This document shows, piece by piece, positions 1-9,288 of a DNA stretch of 43,840 bases. The stretch lies in contig NZ_LWMW01000089.1 of assembly GCF_001639285.1 (NCBI RefSeq), positions 1-43,840 on the forward strand, in the 5' to 3' direction. A program made the position numbers and the translations under genes. The stretch comes from Methanobrevibacter cuticularis. Its GTDB lineage: Archaea; Methanobacteriota; Methanobacteria; Methanobacteriales; Methanobacteriaceae. The stretch's first letter is position 1. Each line of letters opens with the position of its first letter. Below the pieces are notes generated by a model that had not been told where the DNA came from, did no database searches, and was given only the letters and a program-made list of their open reading frames with translations.

Positions 1-3000
1 ATGACCAGAAAGACCAACAACAACATTAATAGAACCAGTACGAACAGTAGTATAATTCAAACTCCAACCACCAGAACCATTAACAGCAACATTAAACTGT
101 ATACCATCAACAGTAACAGTAACACTAGATATCCCAGTATAATTAACTAAAACACCGCTAATAGTAGTATTTAGACCAATATTTACAGGATTAGGATTAA
201 CAACAACAGTTGAATTAGTACTATTCTTAGCTACAGTAAAAGTTGTAGAATTACTGAAATCAGAGAAATTGCTATGACCAGAAAGACCAACAACGACATT
301 AATAGAACCAGTACGAACAGTAGTATAATTCAAACTCCAACCACCAGTACTATTAACACTCACTACTTGAATATTACCATCAACAATAACATTAACACTA
401 GTTATCCCAGTATAATTAGCTAAAACACCACTAATAGTAGTATTTACACCAATATTTACAGGATTAGGACTAACAACGATAGTTGAATTAGTACTATTCT
501 TAGCTACAGTGAAAGTTGTAGAATTACTGAAATCAGAGAAATTGCTATGACCAGAAAGACCAACAACAACATTAATAGAACCAGTACGAACAGTAGTATA
601 ATTCAAACTCCAACCACCAGAACCATTAACAGCAACATTAAACTGTATACCATCAACAGTAACAGTAACACTAGATATTCCAGTATAATTAGCTAAAACA
701 CCGCTAATAGTAGTATTTAGACCAATATTTACAGGATTAGGATTAACAACGATAGTTGAATTAGTACTATTCTTATCTACAGTGAAAGTTGTAGAATTAA
801 TAAAGCTTGTGTAATTATCATTACCATTAAAAAAAACAATTACAGTTAAAGTGCCAGTTCGAGTTGTAGTATAATTCAAACTCCAACCACCAGTACTATT
901 AACAGTCACTAATTTAATATCTCCATCAATAATAACAGTAATCTGACTTATCCCAGTATAATTAGCTAAAACACCGCTAATAGTAGTATTTACACCGATA
1001 TTTACAGGATTAGGATTAACAACGATAGTTGAATTAGTACTGCTCCTATTTACTGTGAAAGTAGTAGAGTTATTAAAAGCTGTATAATTTTCATTACCAG
1101 CAAAGCTAACGATAACCTCTAAACCAGTTCCAGTTCGGTTGGTAGTATAATTTAACTCCCAATAACCAGAACCATCAACAGCCACATTAAATAGTGTGCC
1201 ATCAACAGTAACATTAACAAAACCAATACCTGTATGATTAGCTAAAACACCACTAATAGTGATATTTTCACCAAAATTCACAGAATCAGGATTAACAACG
1301 ATAGTAGAATTAGTACTGTTCCTATTTACTGTGAAAGTAGTAGAGTTACTAAAAGCTGTATAATTTTCATTACCAGCAAAGCTAACGATAACCTCTAAAC
1401 CAGTTCCAGTTCGGATGGTAGTATGATTTAACTCCCAGTAACCTGAAGCATCAACAGCTACATCAGTAAATAGTGTGCCATCAACAGTAACATTAACAAA
1501 ACCAATACCTGTATGATTAGCTAAAACACCACTAATAGTGATATTTTCACCAATATTCACAGAATCAGGGTTCACAATAATAGTAGAATTAGTACTGTTC
1601 TTATTTACTGTGAAAGTAGTAGAGTTACTAAAAGCTGTATAATTTTCATTACCAGCAAAGTTAACGATAACTTCTAAATCAGTTCCGGTTCGGTTGGTAG
1701 TATAATTTAACTCCCAATAACCAGAACCATCAACAGCCACATTAAATAGTGTGCCATCAACAGTGACATTAATACTAGTTACTCCAGTATGATTAGCTAA
1801 AACACCACTAATAGTGATATTTTCACCAATATTCACAGAATCAGGGTTCACAATAATAGTAGAATTAGTAAAAGCTTTTGTCGCATTAAAAGGCATAGCT
1901 ACATTTTCACTATCTAAAGAAGCAGCTACATACTGAGTTCCTACAGATAAAATAGTAAATACATAACTAAAATTTCCATCACGGCTAGAATTATAAGCGT
2001 TACTATTAAAAGTACCATTAATAACAAAATCAGGTAAATTTCCAACACCAGTATTAATCAAAGTATCATTCAATACTAACAGATAAAAACTAACATTATC
2101 ATCAAAATGAACATCATCCAAACTACTAGAGTTAGTAATATTCAAAATATAATGATTATTAGTAATAATACCCAAAGTTTTACCAGTTATATCATTAACT
2201 CCCCACCAATTATAGTCAAAACTGCTACCACTATCAAAACCAGTAATATTCACACCAGTATTAGCTAATATACGATTATACTCAACAGTAACATTAACCA
2301 AAGAACCAGAATTTAAATCAGAGAAATCCAAACCAACACCACCAATAGCAAATATATTATTACCCTTAATAATAAAATCGCTAACATTATAAGTACCAGA
2401 TGCGAAATAAAAACCACTGCCAGTAGAATTAACAGTATTATTCAAAAAATAAAAACCATTATTAGCACTAGTAACATACATCCCATAATTACCACCAGTA
2501 ATGTTGTTGTTGGCAAAGGTAAATTGTGAGTTATTGTTGTATGAATCCAGAAAAACGCCCTGGGTTGTTCCTGTGATGTTGTTGTTAGTGACTGTAAATT
2601 GTGAGTTGTTGTTCGAATCTCCACGCAGAGTAAAAGCAGTGTTGGTTGCTCCTGTGATGTTGTTGTTGATGAAGGTAACTTGTGAGTTGTTGCTCATGGG
2701 TGTATCCACATTAACATTATTGCCGGCTGTTCCTGTGATGCTATTGTTGGTGAAGGTAACTTGTGAGTTGTTGTTCCTGTCTGCATACAGATAAACATTA
2801 CAGGTGGTTGCTCCTGTGATGCTATTGTTAGTGAAGGTAAATTGTGAGTTGTTGCTGCCGGTTACATCCAGATAAACATTATAGTTGCCTGTTCCTGTGA
2901 TGCTGTTGTTGATGAAGGTAACTTGTGAGTTGTTGTTCCTGTCTGCATACAGATAAACACCACTCCTTCCTCTCATGGTGTTGTTTTCAAAAATTAAACC

Positions 3001-3633
3001 AATAGAACAACCACGAGCATCAAAACGAACACCACGAGAATTAATCCCAGTATTAGCAGTTATATTGTTATTAATCAAAGAAACATCAATAACAACCCCA
3101 CTATTCTGTATAGCAGAAACATAAACAGCACCACGATTAACATTATTTACTGAAGAAACAATAAGATTATCCTCAATAGTTATATTATTTAAATCCCCAC
3201 CAGAACTAGCTAAATTAATACTAACACCAGAACTTGTAATATTATTACCACTAATATTTAAATTACTGGAATTTGAAGTTATAGCTGTAGTATAACCAAC
3301 AATAGTTAAATTAATAATACGAACATTCGGTGCAGTGATATTAAACAAAATACCGGACCCAGAACCTGTTATTACTGGATTATTTTTACCCTGAATAGTA
3401 ACATTACTACGATTCACATTAATCTGACTTAAAATACCATTGTATGAATCACTAGTAAGATTAATTTCTAACTCAGCATCAGTATCAGTATCAATAATAT
3501 TCTGAAAATCCTGAGTGTTGTTAGAATTAGTAAAATCATAAGAACCAGCACTAACACTAGATATAGTAAATAAAAGCATTATAGCTAAAACCATTAAACT
3601 AAATGACATAAATCGTTTATTTTTTATAAACAT
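1..3633 (-). CDS. Adhesin-like exported protein, beta-helix plus Ig-like repeats (3' end outside window)
   Basis: The frame is open from an ATG preceded by AAGGAG to the window edge, giving 1211 codons; the C-terminus is missing. Residues 1-30 form a signal peptide (KNKR, hydrophobic core, cleavage after SVSA). Residues about 30-500 are Asn-rich with repeated NNSQ(V/F)TF(T/I)NN(S/N)ITG segments, typical of a right-handed parallel beta-helix. After about residue 590 come Ig-like domains of 91-93 residues, each starting near NSTIIVNP and ending in SNSTTFTVNKN. Surface proteins of this architecture are abundant in Methanobrevibacter and are thought to mediate attachment to cells or host surfaces; the ligand is unknown. 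N-X-S/T sequons are extremely dense, so heavy N-glycosylation is plausible. The wall-anchoring region would lie outside the window. The class call is firm; the function is inferred. Confidence 0.9.
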   Translation of the reverse strand, partial: MFIKNKRFMSFSLMVLAIMLLFTISSVSAGSYDFTNSNNTQDFQNIIDTDTDAELEINLTSDSYNGILSQINVNRSNVTIQGKNNPVITGSGSGILFNITAPNVRIINLTIVGYTTAITSNSSNLNISGNNITSSGVSINLASSGGDLNNITIEDNLIVSSVNNVNRGAVYVSAIQNSGVVIDVSLINNNITANTGINSRGVRFDARGCSIGLIFENNTMRGRSGVYLYADRNNNSQVTFINNSITGTGNYNVYLDVTGSNNSQFTFTNNSITGATTCNVYLYADRNNNSQVTFTNNSITGTAGNNVNVDTPMSNNSQVTFINNNITGATNTAFTLRGDSNNNSQFTVTNNNITGTTQGVFLDSYNNNSQFTFANNNITGGNYGMYVTSANNGFYFLNNTVNSTGSGFYFASGTYNVSDFIIKGNNIFAIGGVGLDFSDLNSGSLVNVTVEYNRILANTGVNITGFDSGSSFDYNWWGVNDITGKTLGIITNNHYILNITNSSSLDDVHFDDNVSFYLLVLNDTLINTGVGNLPDFVINGTFNSNAYNSSRDGNFSYVFTILSVGTQYVAASLDSENVAMPFNATKAFTNSTIIVNPDSVNIGENITISGVLANHTGVTSINVTVDGTLFNVAVDGSGYWELNYTTNRTGTDLEVIVNFAGNENYTAFSNSTTFTVNKNSTNSTIIVNPDSVNIGENITISGVLANHTGIGFVNVTVDGTLFTDVAVDASGYWELNHTTIRTGTGLEVIVSFAGNENYTAFSNSTTFTVNRNSTNSTIVVNPDSVNFGENITISGVLANHTGIGFVNVTVDGTLFNVAVDGSGYWELNYTTNRTGTGLEVIVSFAGNENYTAFNNSTTFTVNRSSTNSTIVVNPNPVNIGVNTTISGVLANYTGISQITVIIDGDIKLVTVNSTGGWSLNYTTTRTGTLTVIVFFNGNDNYTSFINSTTFTVDKNSTNSTIVVNPNPVNIGLNTTISGVLANYTGISSVTVTVDGIQFNVAVNGSGGWSLNYTTVRTGSINVVVGLSGHSNFSDFSNSTTFTVAKNSTNSTIVVSPNPVNIGVNTTISGVLANYTGITSVNVIVDGNIQVVSVNSTGGWSLNYTTVRTGSINVVVGLSGHSNFSDFSNSTTFTVAKNSTNSTVVVNPNPVNIGLNTTISGVLVNYTGISSVTVTVDGIQFNVAVNGSGGWSLNYTTVRTGSINVVVGLSGH
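212..1870 (-). repeat. Tandem Ig-like domain repeats inside the adhesin gene
   Basis: Six successive intervals of 273, 273, 273, 276, 279 and 276 bp separate the recurring GAATTAGTA landmark, so the unit is 91-93 codons and stays in frame. A further partial unit runs to position 1. The units nearest the edge are almost identical at DNA level, while those nearer 1860 differ more, suggesting recent duplication or gene conversion at the distal end. Confidence 0.9.
2490..2990 (-). repeat. Beta-helix coding repeats in the adhesin gene
   Basis: About six units of roughly 78-84 bp encode a 26-28-residue motif with NNSQVTF and NNSITG. Minus-strand Asn codons appear as GTTGTTGTT on the plus strand. 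The repetition keeps a shadow frame open on the opposite strand. Confidence 0.8.
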
Positions 3634-4350
3634 TATTTTTTCATCTCCTTATACAATCAATCAGATACAAAATAAATCTATAAAATATTTAATAAAATTT
3701 ATAGAAAGTTAGAAAATAGAAAATAATCACTATATATCTAAACAAGAATAATTATATTCTATGCCACATATAAACTTTATTGAAAAATAATATATATATA
3801 TATATATATATCATAAACAAAGAAATAAAAAATAAAGACAAAAATATTTATTATGAAATATTATAAATCGAAAATATGAAAATTTTTTAAAATAAGTTAT
3901 ATGATGATTAAGCTTTGTATCAATACTATACACTCATATAATAAAATAATGTTTTAATTTTTTATTATAGAATAAAATATCTTTTAAATAAATAATTAAG
4001 ATTTATGTATAATTATTTGATAAAAATGAGTTTAGATATTAGAATATTTATATAGAAATTAAAAATTGTTTTGTTGAAACAATTACAAATATCTAACTAA
4101 AAATAAATTTTGCACTATAAAAATATAAAAAATCAGAGATTTTTTTAACTTATCCAATATAAAAATGAAAATTTTTTAAAAAAATATAAAAGCTCATACA
4201 ATAAGTCCAGCACCAAACTTTTGGAACAAAATTTGTCGATTATATAATAAATAAGCTGCAAAAATTAGTGGAAAAAAATTAAGTTTCTGACTATATAATA
4301 ATTAGTTTTCTCCTTACAGCACTTTTTTTGTGTTGTTGATGGGAATTTTT
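3634..4350. other. 717-bp AT-rich intergenic region
   Basis: No gene is recognisable. It holds an alternating TA tract (about 3790-3811) and a nested inverted repeat: TTAGATATT at 4032-4040 pairs with AATATCTAA at 4088-4096, enclosing an inner hairpin ATTGTTT/AAACAAT at 4065-4083. A weak GU-containing hairpin (ACAGCAC, seven T, GTGTTGT) lies at 4316-4336, just downstream of the next gene. The adhesin promoter must lie here but no single TATA box stands out. Confidence 0.5.
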
Positions 4351-5178
4351 TTATTTTTCATCTAACAATTTAGGATTCTTAGAATTTTTCTTAGTTAGTA
4401 CACTTTGCCCAATTCTTTTTTCTAGATTTTTCCTAGCATCTCCAGCAACACTCCCTCCTTCATATGCAATTTGTTTACTTTCTTCAAAGCCCTTTGGATT
4501 TTCAGCTTTTGATATTTCTGTTGTAGATGCTTCCGCTAACAAATTGAGAACTAATTCTATATTGTTCATACTATCTCTAAGATTTTCTTTTTTAAGTCCT
4601 TTATAATCTTTATATTCTCTAGTTGTCATTCCAGACCAGGCTTTACTAACTTCATTTGTTAAAATAGCATATTCTATTCCTTCTTCAACGCCTGCACGGT
4701 TCCATTCTGCAGTAAGTTCTTTTCGAAATTCTATTGTTTTTAATCTTTGAGTAATCCAATCTTCAGAGTACCCTTTTTTCCGGTAATTACTTATTGCTCT
4801 TTCAATAGCTAATTGAGGATCAGTTATTTCATCCAATCTTTCTTTACCTATCTTAGCTAACCATCTTTTAAATGGTTCTGCGTTTGGTGATGGTATTGAT
4901 TGAATAATTCTTAACATCTGTTCAGTATCAGCTACATCAGTTTTATAAAATTTACCATCAGAAGAAGGCATTTTCAGTTTGTCACAATTTGTGACAGACT
5001 CATTTCCTTCTTTTTTAAGTCTTTGTTTTAATGTACTCCAATAAGAGTTAGGGTTTTTACTCTCACTCAATACAGCTACTACATCGATTACTGAGAAAAA
5101 CCATTCTTCTTTATTTTCATCCCATTTAGTCCTTATTTTATGATCATTGAATAATTTTATCTGATTTTCATTTGTCAT
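4351..5178 (-). CDS. BRO-N / DinD-like phage antirepressor family protein
   Basis: 275 residues, close to the usual length for chromosomal members. The N-terminal part (about 10-110: EEWFFSVIDVVAVL, YWSTLKQRL, TDVADTEQMLRIIQSI) is the BRO-N antirepressor domain. The C-terminal part (about 145-265: EWNRAGVEEGIEYAILTNE, TTREYKDYKGLKKENLRD, AGDARKNLE) matches the conserved tail of the DinD-type group. BRO-N proteins bind DNA and occur in phages and as solitary genes in bacteria and methanogens; the cellular role here is unknown. GTGAT lies seven bases before the ATG. The gene stands alone between two long non-coding gaps, so an old phage or mobile origin is plausible. The family call is good; function is not assigned. 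Confidence 0.8.
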   Translation of the reverse strand: MTNENQIKLFNDHKIRTKWDENKEEWFFSVIDVVAVLSESKNPNSYWSTLKQRLKKEGNESVTNCDKLKMPSSDGKFYKTDVADTEQMLRIIQSIPSPNAEPFKRWLAKIGKERLDEITDPQLAIERAISNYRKKGYSEDWITQRLKTIEFRKELTAEWNRAGVEEGIEYAILTNEVSKAWSGMTTREYKDYKGLKKENLRDSMNNIELVLNLLAEASTTEISKAENPKGFEESKQIAYEGGSVAGDARKNLEKRIGQSVLTKKNSKNPKLLDEK

Positions 5179-5242
5179 TTTTTATCACTATAATTTAGTT
5201 TAATTTTTCATATTATTAATTATTTACAAAATATCATAGGTG

Positions 5243-5377
5243 TTATTTTGTTAACTTTTCTAATTTATCAAAATCAATATTATTAACTTTATCATTCAAA
5301 TTTTCAACAATTGGAGTGAGTCTATTTATCTCATTGTTTAACATCCCATTCTCTTGTTTTTGTTCTGAACAGTTTTT
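5243..5377 (-). pseudogene. Coiled-coil protein 3' remnant
   Basis: A 44-codon open stretch ends in TAA; upstream it is closed by an in-frame TGA at 5378-5380. It reads QKQENGMLNNEINRLTPIVE and continues with an NLNDKVNNIDFDKLEK heptad-like tail, the look of a coiled-coil C-terminus. The only internal ATG (5344) would give 33 residues. No other part of a parent gene is visible, so a remnant is likelier than a functional small gene. Confidence 0.4.
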
Positions 5378-5620
5378 TCAATGTTAAATATTATTTAGAT
5401 CTTTTAATCATACTTGCATTGCCATACAAAGCAATATTATCCAAACATAAAATATACTCTTCCCCAAAGCAATATAATCTTCAAACATGTAAGAACAGTT
5501 ATTAAGACATATTTTATCAATTATTTAGTATTTAAATGATTTATATGGAAATTAATTTCATGAAAATTTCTAAAAAAAGTGAATTATGAGACACTCCACT
5601 AATAAATTTTTTTAAAAAAT

Positions 5621-5730
5621 ATGAGCCATGGTCAAAAGTCTAAACCATTAAATCAAAATGGTCTTAAATTCATTTGTTTAGAAAAGAAGAAAATTTTTTT
5701 CTTGAAAAATGACTTTTGATCATGACTCAT
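5621..5730. repeat. 110-bp element with 20-bp imperfect terminal inverted repeats
   Basis: The left arm ATGAGCCATGGTCAAAAGTC (5621-5640) is matched in reverse complement by 5711-5730 with two mismatches. Inside is a hairpin ACCATT/AATGGT (5644-5662) and an AAGAAAA/TTTTCTT stem followed by T-rich sequence. It lies just beyond the stop codon of the glycosyltransferase gene, so it could be a structured 3' UTR or terminator, or a small MITE-like insertion. No second copy was seen in the window. Confidence 0.5.
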
Positions 5731-5773
5731 TATAAAATAAAAATAGAAAAAAATGATAAAAAATAGCTAAATT

Positions 5774-6979
5774 TCATTTATGATAATTTTCAACTAAATC
5801 AGAAAGTGTATTTTCAAAATCATCGGTTATCTTTGTCCAATCATTGGATTCAACATACTTTCGACCAGCAATAGCTATTTTTTCATATTCATTATTATCA
5901 AGAATGTTATGAACTGTGGTTAAAACTTCTTTAGCTTCATCAACATAGACGATTCCATTATTTTGACCAAATTCTTTAGCTATTCCAGGGAGATCTGTAG
6001 CTATTACGACTTTTTGCATGGCCAAATATTCATATAATTTAATTGGAACTATATCTCTCATTATCTTCTCATCTTTATAGGCTGGAAGTAAACAAAAATC
6101 AGCTAAGCTTAAAAATTCTGGTATCCTTGTATAAGGTTGTTTTCCTGTGAGAATTAATTGATCCTTTAAATCATACTGCTCTCTAATTTTAACAATAGGT
6201 TCATAATCATCACCATCCCCTACTATCACTATTTTTGTATTTGGGTAAAGTTCTTTATTTTTTCCAAGTTCAATAGCTAATTCACGCATACCAGAGAATG
6301 TATAAATCCAACCCATAAAGAAAAGTACAATATCATTGCCACTTATACCATATTCGTGTCTAAGACTTGTATCATCCAAATCAGGGTCAAATTCATCAAA
6401 ATTTATACCAGCATCAATAACAAGAGTATTTTCTTCAGTTGACCCAAGTTCAATAGCTAATTCCTTTAATTTTTGATTTATTGTAATAATCAGATCAGAA
6501 TTAGCTATTACTTTTTGAATAGCTATTTTTCCAAAAGGCTGTAATATCCTCTCAGGAATTAAATTATATATTAAATCTATTAAATAATAAACAAAAGGAA
6601 TATTATTTTTTTTAGCATATTCTGAGGCAATAGCAGCATTCATAATGCCCAAACATAAAATTAAATCAGGTTGAAAATCCTCGATCTGTTTTTTAATCTC
6701 TTTTCTATGAGAAAAAGCAAGTGAAACATAACTTAGCACTGGAATTCTCACGAAACCCGGCCTTATTACTTGAATATTAGCTCTTTCATCTACTTTAGAA
6801 ACATTATTATAAATTTTACTATGATATAGTAAATTTTTTGAACCATCTTTAGCCCAATCAATGGGATAATCAATTACTTTGATTTCATGACCCTTCATAG
6901 CCATTCTATCCATAAGATGATGCTGTTGATGTGGATTTCTCTCTAACCAATCTGATTCTTGAACAAGTAAAATTTTCAT
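5774..6979 (-). CDS. Glycosyltransferase family 4
   Basis: 401 residues, usual for a GT-B fold enzyme. The N-terminal half has the acceptor-side Rossmann segment (KILLVQESDWLER; DLILCLGIMNAAIA). The C-terminal half shows nucleotide-sugar features: VLFFMGWIYTFSGM near residue 220, KIVIVGDGDDYEPI near 250, and an E-x7-E-like segment MRDIVPIKLYEYLAMQKVVI near 310-330. It would transfer a sugar from a nucleotide or dolichyl-phosphate donor at the cytoplasmic face. GAGGAT lies six bases before the ATG. The upstream neighbour on the same strand is a sugar epimerase, so a role in cell-surface glycan or glycoprotein synthesis is likely; donor and acceptor cannot be told from sequence. Confidence 0.85.
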   Translation of the reverse strand: MKILLVQESDWLERNPHQQHHLMDRMAMKGHEIKVIDYPIDWAKDGSKNLLYHSKIYNNVSKVDERANIQVIRPGFVRIPVLSYVSLAFSHRKEIKKQIEDFQPDLILCLGIMNAAIASEYAKKNNIPFVYYLIDLIYNLIPERILQPFGKIAIQKVIANSDLIITINQKLKELAIELGSTEENTLVIDAGINFDEFDPDLDDTSLRHEYGISGNDIVLFFMGWIYTFSGMRELAIELGKNKELYPNTKIVIVGDGDDYEPIVKIREQYDLKDQLILTGKQPYTRIPEFLSLADFCLLPAYKDEKIMRDIVPIKLYEYLAMQKVVIATDLPGIAKEFGQNNGIVYVDEAKEVLTTVHNILDNNEYEKIAIAGRKYVESNDWTKITDDFENTLSDLVENYHK

Positions 6980-7059
6980 GACAATCCTCTAAATAAATTT
7001 TAAGATGATAATATTTTATTATGATTTAAAGCATATTAAAAAAATACTACAAAAAACCC

Positions 7060-7245
7060 GAAATATCTTAAAATGATATATAATAAACACTTTAAAAAAT
7101 ATCTTAAAATGATATAAATAAACACTTTAAAAAATATCTTAAAATGATATATAATAAACACTTTAAAAAATATCTTAAAATGATATATAATAAACACTTT
7201 AAAAAATATCTTAAAATGATATATAATAAACACTTTAAAATTCTA
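7060..7245. repeat. 36-bp tandem repeat, five copies
   Basis: The phrase TTAAAATGATATA recurs at 7068, 7104, 7139, 7175 and 7211, with the unit completed by ATAAACACTTTAAAAAATATC. The units abut with no spacers. The rightmost unit contains the TTTTAA that forms the stop codon of the following minus-strand epimerase gene. Confidence 0.95.
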
Positions 7246-8230
7246 CACTGTCTTCAATATCGTTCCAATTATCAACAAACCAATTATAAGTCTGTTTTAA
7301 ACCATCATCAAAAGAAACAGAAGGTTTGTAATCCAAAATATCTTCAGCTTTTTCAATAGAAGATAAAAGTTTAGTTTTTGCATCCCAATCTCTTCTTGCC
7401 ATGTAAGCTATTCCTTCTTTATTTCCAGTTAAACTATTGACTTTGTTAGCCATGTCAATAACTTTATGATCTTTACCAGAACCAAGATTTATAGCTTCAC
7501 CAATGGCTTCTTGTTTTATTCCCATAGCTAGTAAACCATCGACAATGTCTCCCACAAAAGTCCAATCCCTTGTTTCACTTCCATCACCAGTGATAGGAAG
7601 TGCATGATTAGTCATAGACCAATAAAAAAAGTTTGGAATCACATTCCTATACTTTCCTGGAACCTCACCAGGTCCAAAAACATTGAAAAATCTTGCATTT
7701 ACTATTGGAATATCATATAAATTATGGAAATAATTAGTATATAACTCTCCAAGAAGTTTAGTTACTTGATAAGGAGTATGAAGAGAAATTGAAACATCAT
7801 GTTCCTCAAAAGGCATCTTTGAATCAAGACCATAAACACCACAACCAGAAGATGAGTAAACAAATCTTTCAACCCCAGTTAACTGAGCATACTGAAGAAC
7901 CTTCAAAATACCAATACCATTTACCATTAGATCATGCTCAGGATTATCCACACTATTTTGATTAGCAAAATGAGCTGCAAGATGGAAAACATGCGATGGT
8001 TTTTCTTTAAAAACTCTTTTTAAAACACCATCATCAAGAATATCTCCTTTTATGAATTCAATATTATCAAAATCAGCAATATTCCATTCATAAGCTGAAG
8101 AAAGATTATCAAGAATTATAACTTTCTCTGCATCGAGTTCAGCTATTTTTCTTGACAAATTACTTCCAACACAACCTGCCCCACCAGTTACAAGAACCAC
8201 TTTACCCTGATATTCATTAAATTGACTCAT
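7235..8230 (-). CDS. NAD-dependent sugar epimerase/dehydratase (extended SDR, GalE-like)
   Basis: 331 residues from ATG 8230, which has GAGGT five bases upstream; an in-frame TTG at 8242 is less likely because it overlaps that site. The Rossmann NAD motif is VVLVTGGAGCVGSN near residue 12. The catalytic Tyr/Lys pair is in HTPYQVTKLLGELY near 150, preceded by VYSSSGCGVYG with the catalytic Ser region. RFFNVFGPGEVPGKYRNVIP and GDGSETRDWTFVGD are typical of UDP-sugar 4-epimerases. It would interconvert or modify a nucleotide sugar in the cytoplasm for surface glycans. It lies upstream of the glycosyltransferase, separated by a repeat array. Class is certain; the substrate is not. Confidence 0.9.
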   Translation of the reverse strand: MSQFNEYQGKVVLVTGGAGCVGSNLSRKIAELDAEKVIILDNLSSAYEWNIADFDNIEFIKGDILDDGVLKRVFKEKPSHVFHLAAHFANQNSVDNPEHDLMVNGIGILKVLQYAQLTGVERFVYSSSGCGVYGLDSKMPFEEHDVSISLHTPYQVTKLLGELYTNYFHNLYDIPIVNARFFNVFGPGEVPGKYRNVIPNFFYWSMTNHALPITGDGSETRDWTFVGDIVDGLLAMGIKQEAIGEAINLGSGKDHKVIDMANKVNSLTGNKEGIAYMARRDWDAKTKLLSSIEKAEDILDYKPSVSFDDGLKQTYNWFVDNWNDIEDSVEF

Positions 8231-8255
8231 TTTAAACCTCAAAAATTCTATTGTG

Positions 8256-8400
8256 AATATTTTATCATAAAATTATTATGAACATTTTATCATAAAATTA
8301 TTATGAACATTTTATCATAAAATTATTATGAACATTTTATCATAAAATTATTATGAACATTTTATCATAAAATTATTGTGAATATTTTATCATAAAATAA
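8256..8400. repeat. 25-bp tandem repeat, nearly six copies
   Basis: The unit AA(C/T)ATTTTATCATAAAATT plus ATTATG repeats head to tail at 8256, 8281, 8306, 8331, 8356 and 8381. The array lies directly upstream of the epimerase start, so it is part of that gene's promoter/leader region. Confidence 0.95.
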
Positions 8401-8693
8401 ATTATCTTTAATCTTAATATTAATTTAATTATTAATAAATTTTAGTAATTGAGAATACTAAAAGAAATAAAAATATCCATAGTATCTTTAAAAAAACTAT
8501 TCATACGAAACCTCAAATATTAAAAATAACCCAAATAGTATTATGACACCAATGCTGTCAAGTTAATTTTTTTTTATTTTCTGTTGAGATGGTATTTAGT
8601 GTTTTTTACTTTTGTTGTGTTTAAAATTTTCTATTACTATTTATTATTAATGTTATGCCTATATGAAGGCAAAGTAAGGACACAAAATCTACA
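8401..8693. other. Intergenic, no gene recognised
   Basis: AT-rich sequence between the 25-bp repeat array and the relic that follows. The open frame starting near 8584 is not gene-like before it enters the relic. A T-rich tract lies at about 8566-8580. Confidence 0.5.
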
Positions 8694-9288
8694 ATGTGGG
8701 ACACTACTAAAGATTACAGGCTTTTATTATGACATGAAAACTATTATTATGTTTGTTAGAACTCCTCGAAGTGGAAGTTTCAGGGGACAGTGGAACAAAA
8801 AATGGGTATTGAAAGTGATTTTCAAACTTTAAATTAATCTTATCCAGATCCAGAGGATTTAGCTAACACTCCAGAAATAGGTAATCTTCAAGAAAAAAAG
8901 AGAACTTGTTGTAAGATATCTGGGAGGGGAAGATTGGGCTCATCAGTTCATGGCTCAAACTCCCAAACAAGAGAAAGAAAAAGCTGAAGAAGGTATAGCA
9001 AAAGCAAGGTTTTTCATCGATACATTTCTTGGGTTAAAGAATAGGATACTATTTGGACCAATCAATGATCTATTGTAGCTATTGATATTAAAGTAGGAGA
9101 AATAATGAGTATTATTAAACATCCAAAAAAATGATGGGCTTATGATTTCTAACGTAAACCTTGTAAAAAGAGCTATAAATGTTGTTATTAATGATTTAAC
9201 TGTTAAAGAAGGTAATAATGTAGCTATAGCTATGTTACCTCCAGAAACTTTTGAAGGATTAGTTAGTGAGGGAATGTTTTTCATTGAG
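8694..9288 (+). pseudogene. Relic of an EMAP-domain RNA-binding protein (COG2517 type)
   Basis: Translating all three plus frames recovers, in order, [117 protein letters not shown] and [15 protein letters not shown]. This is the order expected of the archaeal predicted RNA-binding protein with a C-terminal EMAP/tRNA-binding domain. At least four frame changes (one in the A-run near 8893) and several stops break it, so it cannot be expressed. The last part of the EMAP domain is missing and the sequence passes directly into a tiaS fragment. I am confident of the decay, fairly confident of the family. Confidence 0.75.

Noticed and set aside
2501-2794. Plus-strand frame inside the adhesin
   Set aside because: It is a shadow of the Asn-rich beta-helix repeats; no start context and reads as repeated LLLVKVTCELL.
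4316-4336. Terminator hairpin after the BRO-N gene
   Set aside because: The stem contains a G-U pair and on the transcribed strand is not followed by a U-run, so support is too weak for a separate call.
7036-7359. Open frames on both strands reading FKIFFKVFIIYH-like and KHFKKYLKMIYN-like repeats
   Set aside because: They are translations of the 36-bp tandem repeat; neither has a ribosome site or homology, and one overlaps the epimerase gene.
8584-8832. 82-residue plus-strand frame
   Set aside because: Its second half is one frame of the decayed EMAP-domain gene and its first half is low-complexity hydrophobic sequence, so it is not an intact gene.
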